Source of the DNA: Aeromicrobium massiliense JC14
GTDB lineage: Bacteria > Actinomycetota > Actinomycetes > Propionibacteriales > Nocardioidaceae
Assembly: GCF_000312105.1 (NCBI RefSeq)
Contig: NZ_HE978638.1
Span: 240,386-304,385 of the forward strand
Direction: 5' to 3'
Length of the DNA: 64,000 nt
Every line of letters begins with the position of its first letter. Positions within the stretch are counted from its first letter, which is position 1. Shown here in pieces: positions 16,382 through 27,020 of the stretch. The notes beneath the pieces were generated by a model, which was given only the letters and a program-made list of their open reading frames with translations, was not told where the DNA came from and searched no databases. The position numbers and the translations under genes are program-made.

Positions 16382-18673
16382 GTGCCGGCGGCGCTCGTCC
16401 GGGCCCGAGCGTGGCTGCGGCGGGCGGTCCACCGCCACGACCTGCGCATGGTGCCGGCCGCGGCCGCCGCCTGGGCGGTCGCCGCCGTGGTGCTCGGAGC
16501 CGGCTCGGTGACCGGGCTCGCGGTGGCGATGGGCGGGCTGGCGGTGCTGCTGGTGGCCCTGCTGCGGCGCCGCCCAGGGCTCGCGCTGGTCGCGGCGGTC
16601 GTCGCCGGCGTGGCTGCCGGGTGCGCGTGGCGGCTCGCGCTCAACGAGCACGGCCCCGTCCCGGACCTCGCGGCCGACGGGGCGGTCGCCTCGGTGGAGG
16701 CGCAGGTGCGCAGCGACCCGCGCACGTTCGTGCGGGCCGGGCGCACCGGCGTGGTGGTCAGCCTGCGGGTCGAGCGGATCACGACCCGGCACGGCACGGT
16801 GACGACGCGGGCTCTCGTGACGGCGTTCGGCGACGAGTCGGCTGCCGCGCTCGTCGTCGGTCAGCGGCTCACGGCACGCCTCTCGCTCGCGCCGGCCGAC
16901 CGCGGGCCCGAGGTCGCAACCGCGCGCCTGCTGCGGCTCGGCCCGGTCCAGACGCCGCCGTGGTGGTGGGGCGGGGCCCAGGACGTCCGTGACGGCGTCG
17001 CCCGAGCGGCGGCCCAGGGCCACCCGGACGGGCGGGCGTTGGTCCCGGCGCTCGTCGACGGCGACGAGCGCGGCCTCACCGACGAGCTGCGCGAGGACTT
17101 CCGTCGCAGCGGGCTGACCCACCTGCTGGCCGTGTCCGGGACGAACCTGACCATCGTCCTGGCCTGCCTGCTCGCCCTCGCCCGGGTCGGCGGCGTGCCA
17201 CCGCGCTGGACCTGGGTCGTCGGGGTCGCCGCGGTCGTCGGGTTCGTGCTGCTGGCGCGCGCCGAGCCGAGCGTCGTGCGGGCCGCTGCCATGGGACTGG
17301 TCGGGATCGCCGCGGCCGGCCTCGGCTCGCGCGGCGGCACACGCGCTCTGGCCTGGGCGGTGGTGGTGCTCCTGCTGGTCGACCCGTGGCTCGCGCTGCG
17401 TCCGGGGTTCGTCCTGTCGGTGAGCGCCACCGCCGGCATCCTGCTCCTCGTCCCGCCGTTCGCCGACGCGCTCGGACGCTGGATGCCGCGCTGGGCCGCG
17501 GTGGCGCTGGCGGTGCCGCTGGCCGCGCAGCTGGCCTGCACCCCGGCCGTCGCGGTGCTCAGCGGCGAGGTGTCGCTGGTCGCCGTGCTGGCCAACCTGC
17601 TCGCGGCACCCGCCGTCGCACCCGCCACGGTGCTCGGGCTCGGCGCCGGCCTGCTCGCCCTGCTGCCCGGGCCGTGGGCGGTGCTGCCCGGGTGGCTCGC
17701 CGGGTGGTGCGGGCACTGGATCGCGTCCGTCGGTCGCTGGTCGGCGGGCCTGCCGGGCGCCAGCGTCGAGTGGGGAGCGCCGTGGTGGGTGCTCGCGCTG
17801 CTGTGCGTCGTCCTCGCGGTCGGCCTGCACCGGGCGGCGCGTCGTCCCGCGCTCGCGGTCGGGCTCTGCCTGGGTCTCGTCGTGGTGCTGGTGCGCCCGC
17901 CGCAGCCCGGCTGGCCGCCGCGCGGCTGGCTGATGGTGGCGTGCGACGTCGGGCAGGGCGACGCGACGGTGGTCGACGTGGGCGGTGCGGCCCTGGTCGT
18001 GGACGCCGGCCCCGACCCCACCGCGGCCGACGCGTGCCTCGACCGTCTGGGCGTGCGCCGGGTCGCCGCCGTCGTGCTCACGCACGCGCACGCCGACCAC
18101 GTCGACGGGCTGCCCGGCGTCCTCGAGGGCCGGGCGGCCGGGCCGGTGGTCGTCGGCCCGGGTGGCGGGCGTGGGGCGGGCGACGAGCCGGTGCGGCAGG
18201 TCGCGGCCGGCGACCGGTTGGTGGTCGGCGCGGCCCGGGTGGAGGTGGTGGGCCCCGTCGGGCCCGGCGCCCGCGTGACCGACCCGTCGCGCGACGAGCA
18301 CGGCGGCGAGGGCTCGGCGGTCAACGACGCGAGCCTGGTGCTGCGGGTGCAGGTGCGCGGCGTCGTCCTGCTGCTCACCGGCGACGTCGAGCCGTCCGGG
18401 CAGGACGCGCTGCTGCGCGCCGGGGCCGACGTCTCGGCTGACGTGCTGAAGATGCCGCACCACGGCAGCGCCCGGCAGTCGCGCCGGTTCGTGGAGGCCG
18501 TCGGGGCCCGGCTGGCCACCGTGAGCGCCGGCCGCGACAACTCGTACGGGCACCCGTCGGCCACCGCCCTGGACCTGCTGCGCGACGTCGGCACGAGCGC
18601 CTTCCGCACCGACCGCGACGGTGACCTGGCCGTCGTCCTGCGCGACGGACGGCTCGCGGTCGTCACCCGCTGA
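16382..18673 (+). CDS. comEC: ComEC/Rec2-type DNA uptake channel with metallo-beta-lactamase domain
   Basis: A 763-residue membrane protein. An N-terminal hydrophobic and OB-like part is followed by the competence channel domain (FRRSGLTHLLAVSGTNLTIV and later membrane spans). The C-terminal third (from about residue 515) is a metallo-beta-lactamase fold with DVGQGDATVVD, H568-A-H-A-D-H573, LLLTGDVE and KMPHHGSARQS. ComEC carries single-stranded DNA across the membrane. Whether this organism is naturally competent cannot be told; these genes are widely kept in Actinobacteria. The GTG start is 5 bases after the comEA stop; the frame upstream is antisense-free but overlaps comEA and is rejected. 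Confidence 0.94.
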   Translation: MPAALVRARAWLRRAVHRHDLRMVPAAAAAWAVAAVVLGAGSVTGLAVAMGGLAVLLVALLRRRPGLALVAAVVAGVAAGCAWRLALNEHGPVPDLAADGAVASVEAQVRSDPRTFVRAGRTGVVVSLRVERITTRHGTVTTRALVTAFGDESAAALVVGQRLTARLSLAPADRGPEVATARLLRLGPVQTPPWWWGGAQDVRDGVARAAAQGHPDGRALVPALVDGDERGLTDELREDFRRSGLTHLLAVSGTNLTIVLACLLALARVGGVPPRWTWVVGVAAVVGFVLLARAEPSVVRAAAMGLVGIAAAGLGSRGGTRALAWAVVVLLLVDPWLALRPGFVLSVSATAGILLLVPPFADALGRWMPRWAAVALAVPLAAQLACTPAVAVLSGEVSLVAVLANLLAAPAVAPATVLGLGAGLLALLPGPWAVLPGWLAGWCGHWIASVGRWSAGLPGASVEWGAPWWVLALLCVVLAVGLHRAARRPALAVGLCLGLVVVLVRPPQPGWPPRGWLMVACDVGQGDATVVDVGGAALVVDAGPDPTAADACLDRLGVRRVAAVVLTHAHADHVDGLPGVLEGRAAGPVVVGPGGGRGAGDEPVRQVAAGDRLVVGAARVEVVGPVGPGARVTDPSRDEHGGEGSAVNDASLVLRVQVRGVVLLLTGDVEPSGQDALLRAGADVSADVLKMPHHGSARQSRRFVEAVGARLATVSAGRDNSYGHPSATALDLLRDVGTSAFRTDRDGDLAVVLRDGRLAVVTR

Positions 18674-18704
18674 CCGGACGGCCGTCCCCGTCGGCGGCGG
18701 TGAC

Positions 18705-18710
18705 TAGGCT
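18705..18710 (+). promoter_or_regulatory. Probable -10 element (TAGGCT) of holA, leaderless
   Basis: TAGGCT ends seven bases before the ATG at 18718. Confidence 0.5.
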
Positions 18711-18717
18711 GGCGCTC

Positions 18718-19689
18718 ATGGCGTCCCCCTTCGGCTCGATCCTGCTCGTCACCGGCGGCGCGGAGTTCCTGGCCGACCGCGTGCGGCGCAAGGCCATGGC
18801 TCAGATCCGTGAGGCCGACCCCGCGTGCGAGGTGGCCGAGAGCGAGGCCGGACGCCTCGGGGCCGGCGAGCTGGCCGCCCTCACCAGCCCGTCGCTGTTC
18901 AGCACGTCCAGCGGCTTGGTCATCACCGGCCTCGAGGACCTCGCCGACGCACCCCAGGCCGAGCTGCTCGCCTACGCCGCCGAGCCGTCGCCCGACGTGG
19001 CGGTCGTGCTCGTCCACGGCGGCGGCAACAAGGGCAAGGGCGTGCTCGACAAGCTCCGCAAGACCGCCGCCGTCCACGAGGTGAAGGTCGAGGCGCCCAA
19101 GTACGAGCGCGACCACGTCACCTGGGTGCGCCGCGAGGTGACCGACCTCGGCGCCAGCATCGACGAGGAGGCCGCCGCGCTGCTCGTCACCGCCGTGGGC
19201 CAGGACCTCCGCGCCCTCGCCGGCGCGGCCGACCAGCTGGTCAGCTCCGTCGACCGAGGCACCCGGGTCGACCGCGACGTGGTGGCGCGGTACTTCGGCG
19301 GACGCGCCGACGTGCGCGGCTTCGAGATCGCCGACGCCGCCATCGAGGGCCGGCTCGCCGCGGCGCTCGAGCAGCTGCGCTGGGCCGAGGCCAACAAGGT
19401 CGCCCCGGTGCTCGTCACCAGCGCCTTCGCCTCCGGCCTGCGGTCCCTGACGAAGCTCGCCGACGTCCGCGGCGGCATGCGCGACAACGAGGTGGCCTCG
19501 GCCATCGGCGCCCCGCCGTTCAAGGTCCGCGCGCTGCGCAGCCAGCTGCGCGGGTGGGAGCCCGAGGGTCTGGCCCGGGCGCTGGACGTCGTCGCCCGCA
19601 CCGACGTCGAGGTCAAGGGCGGGGGAGCCGACCCGGCCTACGCGCTCGAGCGCATGGTGCTCCAGGTCGCCGCCGCGCGTCGCGGGTAG
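18718..19689 (+). CDS. holA: DNA polymerase III subunit delta
   Basis: A 323-residue clamp-loader subunit. The N-terminal part has LLVTGGAEFLADRVRRKAMAQI, and the middle has FGGRADVRGFEIADAAIEGR with the helical C-terminal domain after it, as in HolA. Delta opens the beta clamp in the clamp loader. I start at ATG 18718, 7 bases after TAGGCT, rather than the GTG six codons upstream at 18700. In this order (comEA, comEC, holA, rpsT, lepA) the gene is at its usual actinobacterial place, though two other genes separate it from rpsT here. Confidence 0.93.
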   Translation: MASPFGSILLVTGGAEFLADRVRRKAMAQIREADPACEVAESEAGRLGAGELAALTSPSLFSTSSGLVITGLEDLADAPQAELLAYAAEPSPDVAVVLVHGGGNKGKGVLDKLRKTAAVHEVKVEAPKYERDHVTWVRREVTDLGASIDEEAAALLVTAVGQDLRALAGAADQLVSSVDRGTRVDRDVVARYFGGRADVRGFEIADAAIEGRLAAALEQLRWAEANKVAPVLVTSAFASGLRSLTKLADVRGGMRDNEVASAIGAPPFKVRALRSQLRGWEPEGLARALDVVARTDVEVKGGGADPAYALERMVLQVAAARRG

Positions 19690-20801
19690 TGGCCGTGACC
19701 AGACGGCTCGACGGGGTCGACCTCGCCCGCGCCGTCGCCCTGATCGGCATGATGCTGGTCCACATCGTGCTGACGATCGACTGGCGCACGGGCCACCCGT
19801 CGGTCGCCGGGATGCTGGCCGGCGGCCGGGCCGCCCCGCTGTTCGCGCTCCTCGCCGGCCTGTCGCTGAGCCTCGTGCGGTCCCGCGACCCACGGGGCGC
19901 CGGCTCGACTCGCGCCGTCGTCGTCCGGTCGGTGCTGCTGGTCGTCCTCGGCCTCCTGCTGGGCTCGCTGGAGTCGGCGACCGTGCTGGTCATCCTGGCG
20001 TTCTACGGCGTCATGCTCGTGGCGCTGCTGCCCTTCCTGCGCCTGCCCACCCGGCCGCTGGGGCTCGTGGCCGCCGCCTGGCTGCTGCTCGCACCGGTCG
20101 TCCACCTGCTCCTGCTCGGGCCGCTCGACGGGCGCTACCAGGGCCAGCTCGACCTCGCCGACCTGGCCGACCCGGCCGGGTTCGTGGCCGAGCTGCTCGT
20201 CACCGGCACGTACCCGGCGCTCGTGTGGCTCGGCTACCTGCTGGCCGGTGCGTGGATAGGCCGGCTCCCGCTGGAGCGCGCCCGCGTCGCCGCCGGCCTG
20301 GCCGGAGCCGGTGCGCTGCTGCTCGTCGCGTCCCTCGCCGCCGGGCTCGTGGCGCTGTGCTCGGGGGCCGTCGACGGCGTCGTCCGCGACTCCTCGTGGC
20401 GGGGGCTGTTCACCTCGCCCGGGACGTTGGACGACGTCACCGACCCCGCCCGTCTGCTGGTCGTCGGTGAGCACACCTCGTCCTCGCTGAACGTGCTGTC
20501 GGCGACCGGGTCGGCCGTCCTGGTGCTCGGCCTGTGCCTGCTGCTCGTCCACGTGCGGCCGGCGCGCGTCGCGGTGGCGCCGCTGCTGGCCGCGGGGTCG
20601 ATGCCGCTGACGATGTACACGCTGCACGTGCTCTGGACCTGGAGCGAGAACGCGCACGACTGGCGCATGGCCGACGACCGGCACGTCGAGTGGGCGTCCC
20701 AGGTGGTCGTGCTTGTGGTGGCGGCCTGGCTGTGGCGCCGCGCCTGGGGCCGCGGCCCGCTCGAGAGCGCCGTCCGCGCCGTCAGCCTGCCGCGCGGCTA
20801 G
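19689..20801 (+). CDS. DUF418/heparan-glucosaminide-acetyltransferase-like membrane protein
   Basis: A 370-residue multi-spanning protein with about 9-10 hydrophobic helices. The opening RRLDGVDLARAVALIGMMLVH and the GRAAPLFALLAGLSLSL segment match the DUF1624/acyltransferase-like N-terminus. The end (TLHVLWTWSENAHDW and WRRAWGRGPLES) matches DUF418. Related proteins are thought to acetylate sugars at the membrane, but the substrate here is unknown. The GTG at 19689 overlaps the holA TAG by one base; a second GTG at 19695 is also possible. It converges on the SGNH/FN3 gene with a 4-base overlap of the coding ends. Confidence 0.8.
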   Translation: MAVTRRLDGVDLARAVALIGMMLVHIVLTIDWRTGHPSVAGMLAGGRAAPLFALLAGLSLSLVRSRDPRGAGSTRAVVVRSVLLVVLGLLLGSLESATVLVILAFYGVMLVALLPFLRLPTRPLGLVAAAWLLLAPVVHLLLLGPLDGRYQGQLDLADLADPAGFVAELLVTGTYPALVWLGYLLAGAWIGRLPLERARVAAGLAGAGALLLVASLAAGLVALCSGAVDGVVRDSSWRGLFTSPGTLDDVTDPARLLVVGEHTSSSLNVLSATGSAVLVLGLCLLLVHVRPARVAVAPLLAAGSMPLTMYTLHVLWTWSENAHDWRMADDRHVEWASQVVVLVVAAWLWRRAWGRGPLESAVRAVSLPRG

Positions 20802-22534
20802 CGAGCCCGGGGCGCCCGCACGCGCGACGACCAGCGTCCCGCCAGGTCCTGGTGCCAGGCCCGGACCCGGAACGTCGCACGTCCGGCCCGCGGCGTGCTG
20901 ACCACGACGTGGGTGCGGGTGGTCCTCGCGACCAGACGGGTCGCCCCGCGGTAGGTCCGCCACACCTCGTAGCGGGTCGCGCGCGAGCCGGGCGACCACG
21001 ACAGGCGCACCGAACGGCTGCTGCGGGTCACGGCCCGCGGACGCCGTGGCGCCCCGGCCGTCGGGCCGCTCGCCCGGTCGCTGACGACGGCGGCCGCTCC
21101 GGCGCGTCCGCCGGCGACGGCGCGGACCGCGACGTCGTAGCGGCGGCCGGCCACGAGCCCGGTCAGCCGGGTCCCGACCCGGGTCGTGCGAGCGGTGCGC
21201 GTCGTGGACGCCCGCCCCGACTCGCGCCAGGTGACGTCGTACGCGCCGGCACCCCGGACGGCGTCCCAGCCGACGTCGAGCCGCCGGTCGCCCGCGACGA
21301 GCCGCACGCCGCGCGGGACGGCGGGGACCACCGGGCGTGCCTCCGGCGTGGGCCGCGGCGAGGCCGTCGCCGGTGGAGCCGTGGGTGACGGGGCCACCGG
21401 GGTCGGGGCGTCGGACGGCGGAGCCGAGGGTCCGTCCGGCTCCGGCTCCTGGGGCTGCGGAGATGGCGGAGGAGCCGGCGCCGTCGGCACGACCTGCACC
21501 GGCTCGGAGTAGCGCGGGGCCACCGCGGTGCCCTTGCGCGACTGCAGCCGGACCTCGTGGACATGGCCGTTGACCAGCCCGCCCAGCACCGCCTGCGTGC
21601 CGGCCACCTCCGTCACCGGGGCCCAGTCGGTGCCGTCGGTCAGGTCGCGCACCCACACCCGCTCGGCGGTCGAGCCGTCGGGCCGCTCCCAGCTCAGCTC
21701 GGCGCTCGCGTCGCCGGGCACCGCCTGCAGCGTCGCCACGCGGGCCGGGCCGTTCGGCACGTCCGGGAGCGGCCGCGGGAAGGGCGCACCGACGCCGAGT
21801 TCGGCGAGGGCGTCGGCCACGGAGGCGGCGATCTTGACCTCGCCGGACGCGGACGGATGCGCGAAGTCGTACGTGTCGACGTCGATCGCGAAGGTCTCCG
21901 GCGCCCGGGCGACGACCACGCGGGACGCCTCGGTGCTGAGCTCGTCCTCGAGCCCGGCGAGCAGGTCGTTGTACTCGGCGGCGCCGGGCAGCCACGACTG
22001 GGGCACCTGGCCCAGGACGACGTCGACGTCCGGGCGGGCGGCGCGGGCCTCCTCGACGCCGTGGGCGGCGAGCCGGACGAGGTCGGCCGGGGCGATCCCC
22101 AGCCAGGCCAGGTCGTTCACGCCCAGGGTCTCGACGACCACGTCGGGCCGGCACGCGGCCACCAGGGTGCCGAGCGACGGCGTGAGGAGGGCGCGGGCGG
22201 TGCCCCAGTACGAGGCGTGGTCGCGGTCGAACGCGGGGTCAGCGTAGGTCTGGTCGTCGTCGCCGGGGAAGCGCTCCAGCAGGTCGTCGCGCGGCCCGAC
22301 GAGGTCGACGTCGGCACCGACGTCCTGCAGGTGGCGCCACAGCCGGTAGCGCCAGGTCCAGTCACCGGCCGACCCGTGCGCGACCGAGTCGCCGACCACC
22401 ATGACGCCGGTGCCGTGCGTGGGTGCGGCGCACTCGAGACCGAGACCGGTGTCGGCCGAGGCGGGGGCGGGCGAGACCAGGGTCGAGACGACCACCGCGA
22501 GCGCGGCGATGGCCGCGTGCCTGCTGCGTCGCAC
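20798..22534 (-). CDS. Secreted SGNH/GDSL hydrolase with fibronectin type III domains
   Basis: A 578-residue exported protein. A Sec signal peptide covers about residues 1-27 (cleavage after PAPASA). The SGNH catalytic domain (about 38-240) has VVGDSVAHGSAG with the nucleophile Ser, LGVNDLAW and DFAHPSASGE with the Asp/His pair. One FN3-like domain (about 245-335), a Pro/Ser/Thr-rich linker and two further FN3-like domains complete it. It probably removes esters from an extracellular polysaccharide or wall polymer. I choose GTG 22534 because AGGAGC lies 8 bases in front and the signal peptide begins there; the open frame starts 23 codons earlier without one. Confidence 0.86.
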   Translation of the reverse strand: MRRSRHAAIAALAVVVSTLVSPAPASADTGLGLECAAPTHGTGVMVVGDSVAHGSAGDWTWRYRLWRHLQDVGADVDLVGPRDDLLERFPGDDDQTYADPAFDRDHASYWGTARALLTPSLGTLVAACRPDVVVETLGVNDLAWLGIAPADLVRLAAHGVEEARAARPDVDVVLGQVPQSWLPGAAEYNDLLAGLEDELSTEASRVVVARAPETFAIDVDTYDFAHPSASGEVKIAASVADALAELGVGAPFPRPLPDVPNGPARVATLQAVPGDASAELSWERPDGSTAERVWVRDLTDGTDWAPVTEVAGTQAVLGGLVNGHVHEVRLQSRKGTAVAPRYSEPVQVVPTAPAPPPSPQPQEPEPDGPSAPPSDAPTPVAPSPTAPPATASPRPTPEARPVVPAVPRGVRLVAGDRRLDVGWDAVRGAGAYDVTWRESGRASTTRTARTTRVGTRLTGLVAGRRYDVAVRAVAGGRAGAAAVVSDRASGPTAGAPRRPRAVTRSSRSVRLSWSPGSRATRYEVWRTYRGATRLVARTTRTHVVVSTPRAGRATFRVRAWHQDLAGRWSSRVRAPRAR

Positions 22535-22618
22535 TGCGAGAGCTCCTGGGTCGGGACGTCGTACGTCCCTCCTGTCGGCACCGGCCCGTGCGACCTGAGC
22601 CACCCGCTCCGTGACGAA

Positions 22619-22649
22619 GGACGCCCCCGGACGATGTCCGGGGGCGTCC
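22619..22649. terminator. Strong hairpin downstream of rpsT
   Basis: A perfect 14-bp stem (22619-22632 with 22636-22649) and a 3-base loop. It lies between the rpsT stop and the start of the SGNH/FN3 gene, both on the minus strand, so it should end the rpsT transcript. No long T-run follows. Confidence 0.75.
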
Positions 22650-22667
22650 TTGCGGGTCAGGCTGGCG

Positions 22668-22928
22668 TCAGAGCGACGCGGCCTTCTTGAAGATCGAGGA
22701 CTTGCGGTTCGCAGCCTGGTTCTTGTGGATGACGCCCTTCGAGGCGGCCTTGTCGAGCTTCTTGCCGACCTCGCGGGCCGCGGCCTGCGCCTCGTCGGTC
22801 TTGCCGGCGTCCACGGCGTCCTGGAAGCGGCGGATCGAGGTCTTCAGCGCCGAGCGGACGGACTTGTTGCGCTCGCGCGCCAGCTCGTTCTGACGGTTGC
22901 GCTTGATCTGCGACTTGATGTTGGCCAC
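22668..22928 (-). CDS. rpsT: 30S ribosomal protein S20
   Basis: An 86-residue very basic protein of the usual S20 length. It opens [19 protein letters not shown] and has [13 protein letters not shown] and [14 protein letters not shown], the conserved helices that bind 16S rRNA. The start is GTG at 22928. It is divergent from lepA, as in most Actinobacteria, and is followed by a strong hairpin. Confidence 0.98.
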   Translation of the reverse strand: MANIKSQIKRNRQNELARERNKSVRSALKTSIRRFQDAVDAGKTDEAQAAAREVGKKLDKAASKGVIHKNQAANRKSSIFKKAASL

Positions 22929-23063
22929 GGAGGCAAACCTGTTCTCTCGAAAACGTTAGGGGTAGCGCTGACGCGCGACAGTCGACTCTATCAGGCGCCG
23001 GCGTGGTCGCCCAAATCCTCCCCGGCCGCACGGCGTCCGCGGCACCCGGCAGCGTAGGGAACA

Positions 23064-24941
<1,878 letters not shown>

Positions 24942-25032
24942 GCCTTCCGGTCGGGGTGCGCAACCGTCTCGGCGCCCAGCGGACACCCGACGGGATCGAG
25001 CGGCCACACGCGGGTGAAAGTGCTGCGCCTGG

Positions 25033-25052
25033 ACCCTACGGATCAGTAGGGT
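25033..25052 (+). promoter_or_regulatory. Inverted repeat overlapping the -10 of the acyl-CoA ligase gene
   Basis: ACCCTAC and GTAGGGT form a perfect 7-bp inverted repeat with a 6-base spacer. The right arm contains TAGGGT (25047-25052), a plausible -10, so a bound repressor would block the promoter. The repeat also offers a TAGGGT on the minus strand. Confidence 0.45.
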
Positions 25053-25092
25053 GATGCGCACCACACTGGCCGACCCCCGAGGTGATACCCCG

Positions 25093-26931
25093 ATGACCAG
25101 GACGCCCTCCCCGCAGGAGCTCAAGATCGTCCAGGACCGTGCCCGCAGCGTGGGCGCGATGTTCCTCGCCCGAGTCCGCGAGTCCGGCAACCGCGAGGCG
25201 TACCGCTTCCCGGACGCCCAGGAGAACTGGCACTCGATGACCTGGGCCGAGACCGGGGAGCACGTGTTCAAGCTCGCCGCCGGCCTCGTCGCCCTCGGCC
25301 TCGAGCCCGAGGACCGCGTGGCCATCGCCTCCAACACGCGCTACGAGTGGGTCTTCGCCGACCTCGCCGTGAACTCGGCGTCGCTGGCCACCACGACCGT
25401 CTACCCGACCACGGTCGCCGACGACGTGGCCTACATCCTGGCCGACTCCGGCAGCCGCGTGGTCTTCGCCGAGGACGACGAGCAGATCGCCAAGCTCCGG
25501 GCCAAGAAGTCCGAGCTGCCCGAGGTCTTCAAGGTCATCACCTTCGACGGCACCGCCGACGGCGACTGGGTCATCGACCTGGCCGAGCTCGAGCGGCTCG
25601 GCGCCGAGCGCCTGGCCCAGGAGCCGGACGTCGTGGAGAAGCGCATCGAGGCCACGTCGCCGGACTCGCTCGCAACGCTGATCTACACCTCCGGCACGAC
25701 CGGTCGGCCCAAGGGCGTGCGCCTGTCGCACGACGGCTGGACGTTCGAGGGTGCCGCGATCAACGCCGGCGGCTACCTCTCGGCCGACGACCTGGAGTAC
25801 CGCTGGCTGCCGATGGCGCACTCGTTCGGCAAGGTGCTGCTGACCACCCAGCTCGAGATCGGCTTCGCCGCCGCCGTCGACGGCCGCGTCGACAAGATCA
25901 TCGAGAACCTGGCCGTCGTGAAGCCCACGTTCATGGGCGCGGCGCCGCGCATCTTCGAGAAGGCCTACGGTCGCATCGTCGGCATGATGGAGGAGGACGG
26001 CGGGGTCAAGCTCAAGCTGTTCCGCTGGGCCGAGGCCGTCGGCCTGGAGCACTCCCGCCTGGTGCGCGCCGGCAAGCCCGTGCCGGCCGGCCTCAAGGCC
26101 AAGCACGCGCTGGCCGACAAGCTGGTCTTCAGCAAGATCCGCGCGCGCTTCGGTGGCCGGGTCCGGTTCTTCATCTCCGGCGCCGCGTCGCTGAGCCGCG
26201 ACATCGCCGAGTGGTTCCACGCCGCGGGCGTGCTGATCCTCGAGGGCTACGGCCTCACCGAGTGCTCGGCCGGCGCCACGGTCAACCACCCCGACGACTT
26301 CAAGATCGGCTCGGTCGGCCTGCCGATGCCCGGCTCGGAGATCAAGATCGCCGCCGACGGCGAGGTGCTCATCAAGGGCCCGCACGTCATGCGCGGCTAC
26401 CACAACCTCGAGGGCGAGAGCGCGTCCGCGGTCACCGAGGACGGCTGGCTGGCCACCGGCGACATCGGCGAGCTGGACGAGGACGGCTTCCTGCGCATCA
26501 CCGACCGCAAGAAGGACCTGTTCAAGACCTCCGGCGGCAAGTACGTCGCGCCGTCGATCGTCGAGGGCACGTTCAAGGGCGTCTGCCCGCTGGCCAGCCA
26601 GATGGTGGTGCACGGCAACGAGCGCAACTTCGTCTCGGCGCTCATCACGCTCGACCCCGACGCCGTCGAGGGCTGGGCCGCCCACCACGACATGGCCGGC
26701 AAGCCGTACGCCGAGGTCGTCTCGTCCCCGCAGATGCACGCGGAGATGGAGAAGTACGTGGCCGAGCTCAACGCCAAGCTCAACCGCTGGGAGCAGGTCA
26801 AGAAGTGGGCCATCCTGCCCGCCGACCTGAGCATCGAGTCCGGCGAGATCACGCCGAGCATGAAGGTCAAGCGCCGCGTGGTCGAGGACAACTACCGCGA
26901 CATCCTGGACGGCTTCTACACGAACGCCTAG
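25093..26931 (+). CDS. Long-chain fatty-acid-CoA ligase (AMP-binding family)
   Basis: A 612-residue adenylate-forming enzyme that activates fatty acids to acyl-CoA. It has YTSGTTGRPKGV (P-loop-like ATP motif), YGLTECSAG, ATGDIGELDEDGFLRITDRKKD and the C-terminal lysine region KVKRRVVEDNY. I start at ATG 25093, which has GAGGTGAT 6 bases upstream, instead of GTG 25051, which lies inside a promoter-like inverted repeat. A strong hairpin follows the stop codon. Chain-length preference cannot be read from the sequence. Confidence 0.93.
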   Translation: MTRTPSPQELKIVQDRARSVGAMFLARVRESGNREAYRFPDAQENWHSMTWAETGEHVFKLAAGLVALGLEPEDRVAIASNTRYEWVFADLAVNSASLATTTVYPTTVADDVAYILADSGSRVVFAEDDEQIAKLRAKKSELPEVFKVITFDGTADGDWVIDLAELERLGAERLAQEPDVVEKRIEATSPDSLATLIYTSGTTGRPKGVRLSHDGWTFEGAAINAGGYLSADDLEYRWLPMAHSFGKVLLTTQLEIGFAAAVDGRVDKIIENLAVVKPTFMGAAPRIFEKAYGRIVGMMEEDGGVKLKLFRWAEAVGLEHSRLVRAGKPVPAGLKAKHALADKLVFSKIRARFGGRVRFFISGAASLSRDIAEWFHAAGVLILEGYGLTECSAGATVNHPDDFKIGSVGLPMPGSEIKIAADGEVLIKGPHVMRGYHNLEGESASAVTEDGWLATGDIGELDEDGFLRITDRKKDLFKTSGGKYVAPSIVEGTFKGVCPLASQMVVHGNERNFVSALITLDPDAVEGWAAHHDMAGKPYAEVVSSPQMHAEMEKYVAELNAKLNRWEQVKKWAILPADLSIESGEITPSMKVKRRVVEDNYRDILDGFYTNA

Positions 26932-26946
26932 TCCGCGTCGCCCCGC

Positions 26947-26979
26947 CGGCCCGGTCGTCCCTCGCGGACGGCCGGGCCG
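26947..26979. terminator. Hairpin terminator after the acyl-CoA ligase gene
   Basis: A 14-bp stem with one U-G pair (26947-26960 with 26966-26979) and a 5-base loop, placed 16 bases after the stop codon. Confidence 0.7.
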
Positions 26980-27008
26980 CTGCGTGCTCGGGGCGTGGGG
27001 GAGCGCCG

Positions 27009-27014
27009 TACCCT
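27009..27014 (+). promoter_or_regulatory. Probable -10 element (TACCCT) of hemW, leaderless
   Basis: TACCCT ends six bases before the GTG at 27021. Confidence 0.45.
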
Positions 27015-27020
27015 GGGCCG

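Noticed and set aside
14936..19893. Very long minus-strand frames of over 1000 codons opposite comEA, comEC and holA
   Set aside because: Composition is Arg/Pro/Ser/Thr-rich with no motif; the plus-strand genes have full family signatures.
21307..21493. Pro/Ser/Thr repeats as a possible tandem repeat or CRISPR-like array
   Set aside because: The repeats are the degenerate Pro-rich linker of the secreted SGNH/FN3 protein, with no conserved unit.
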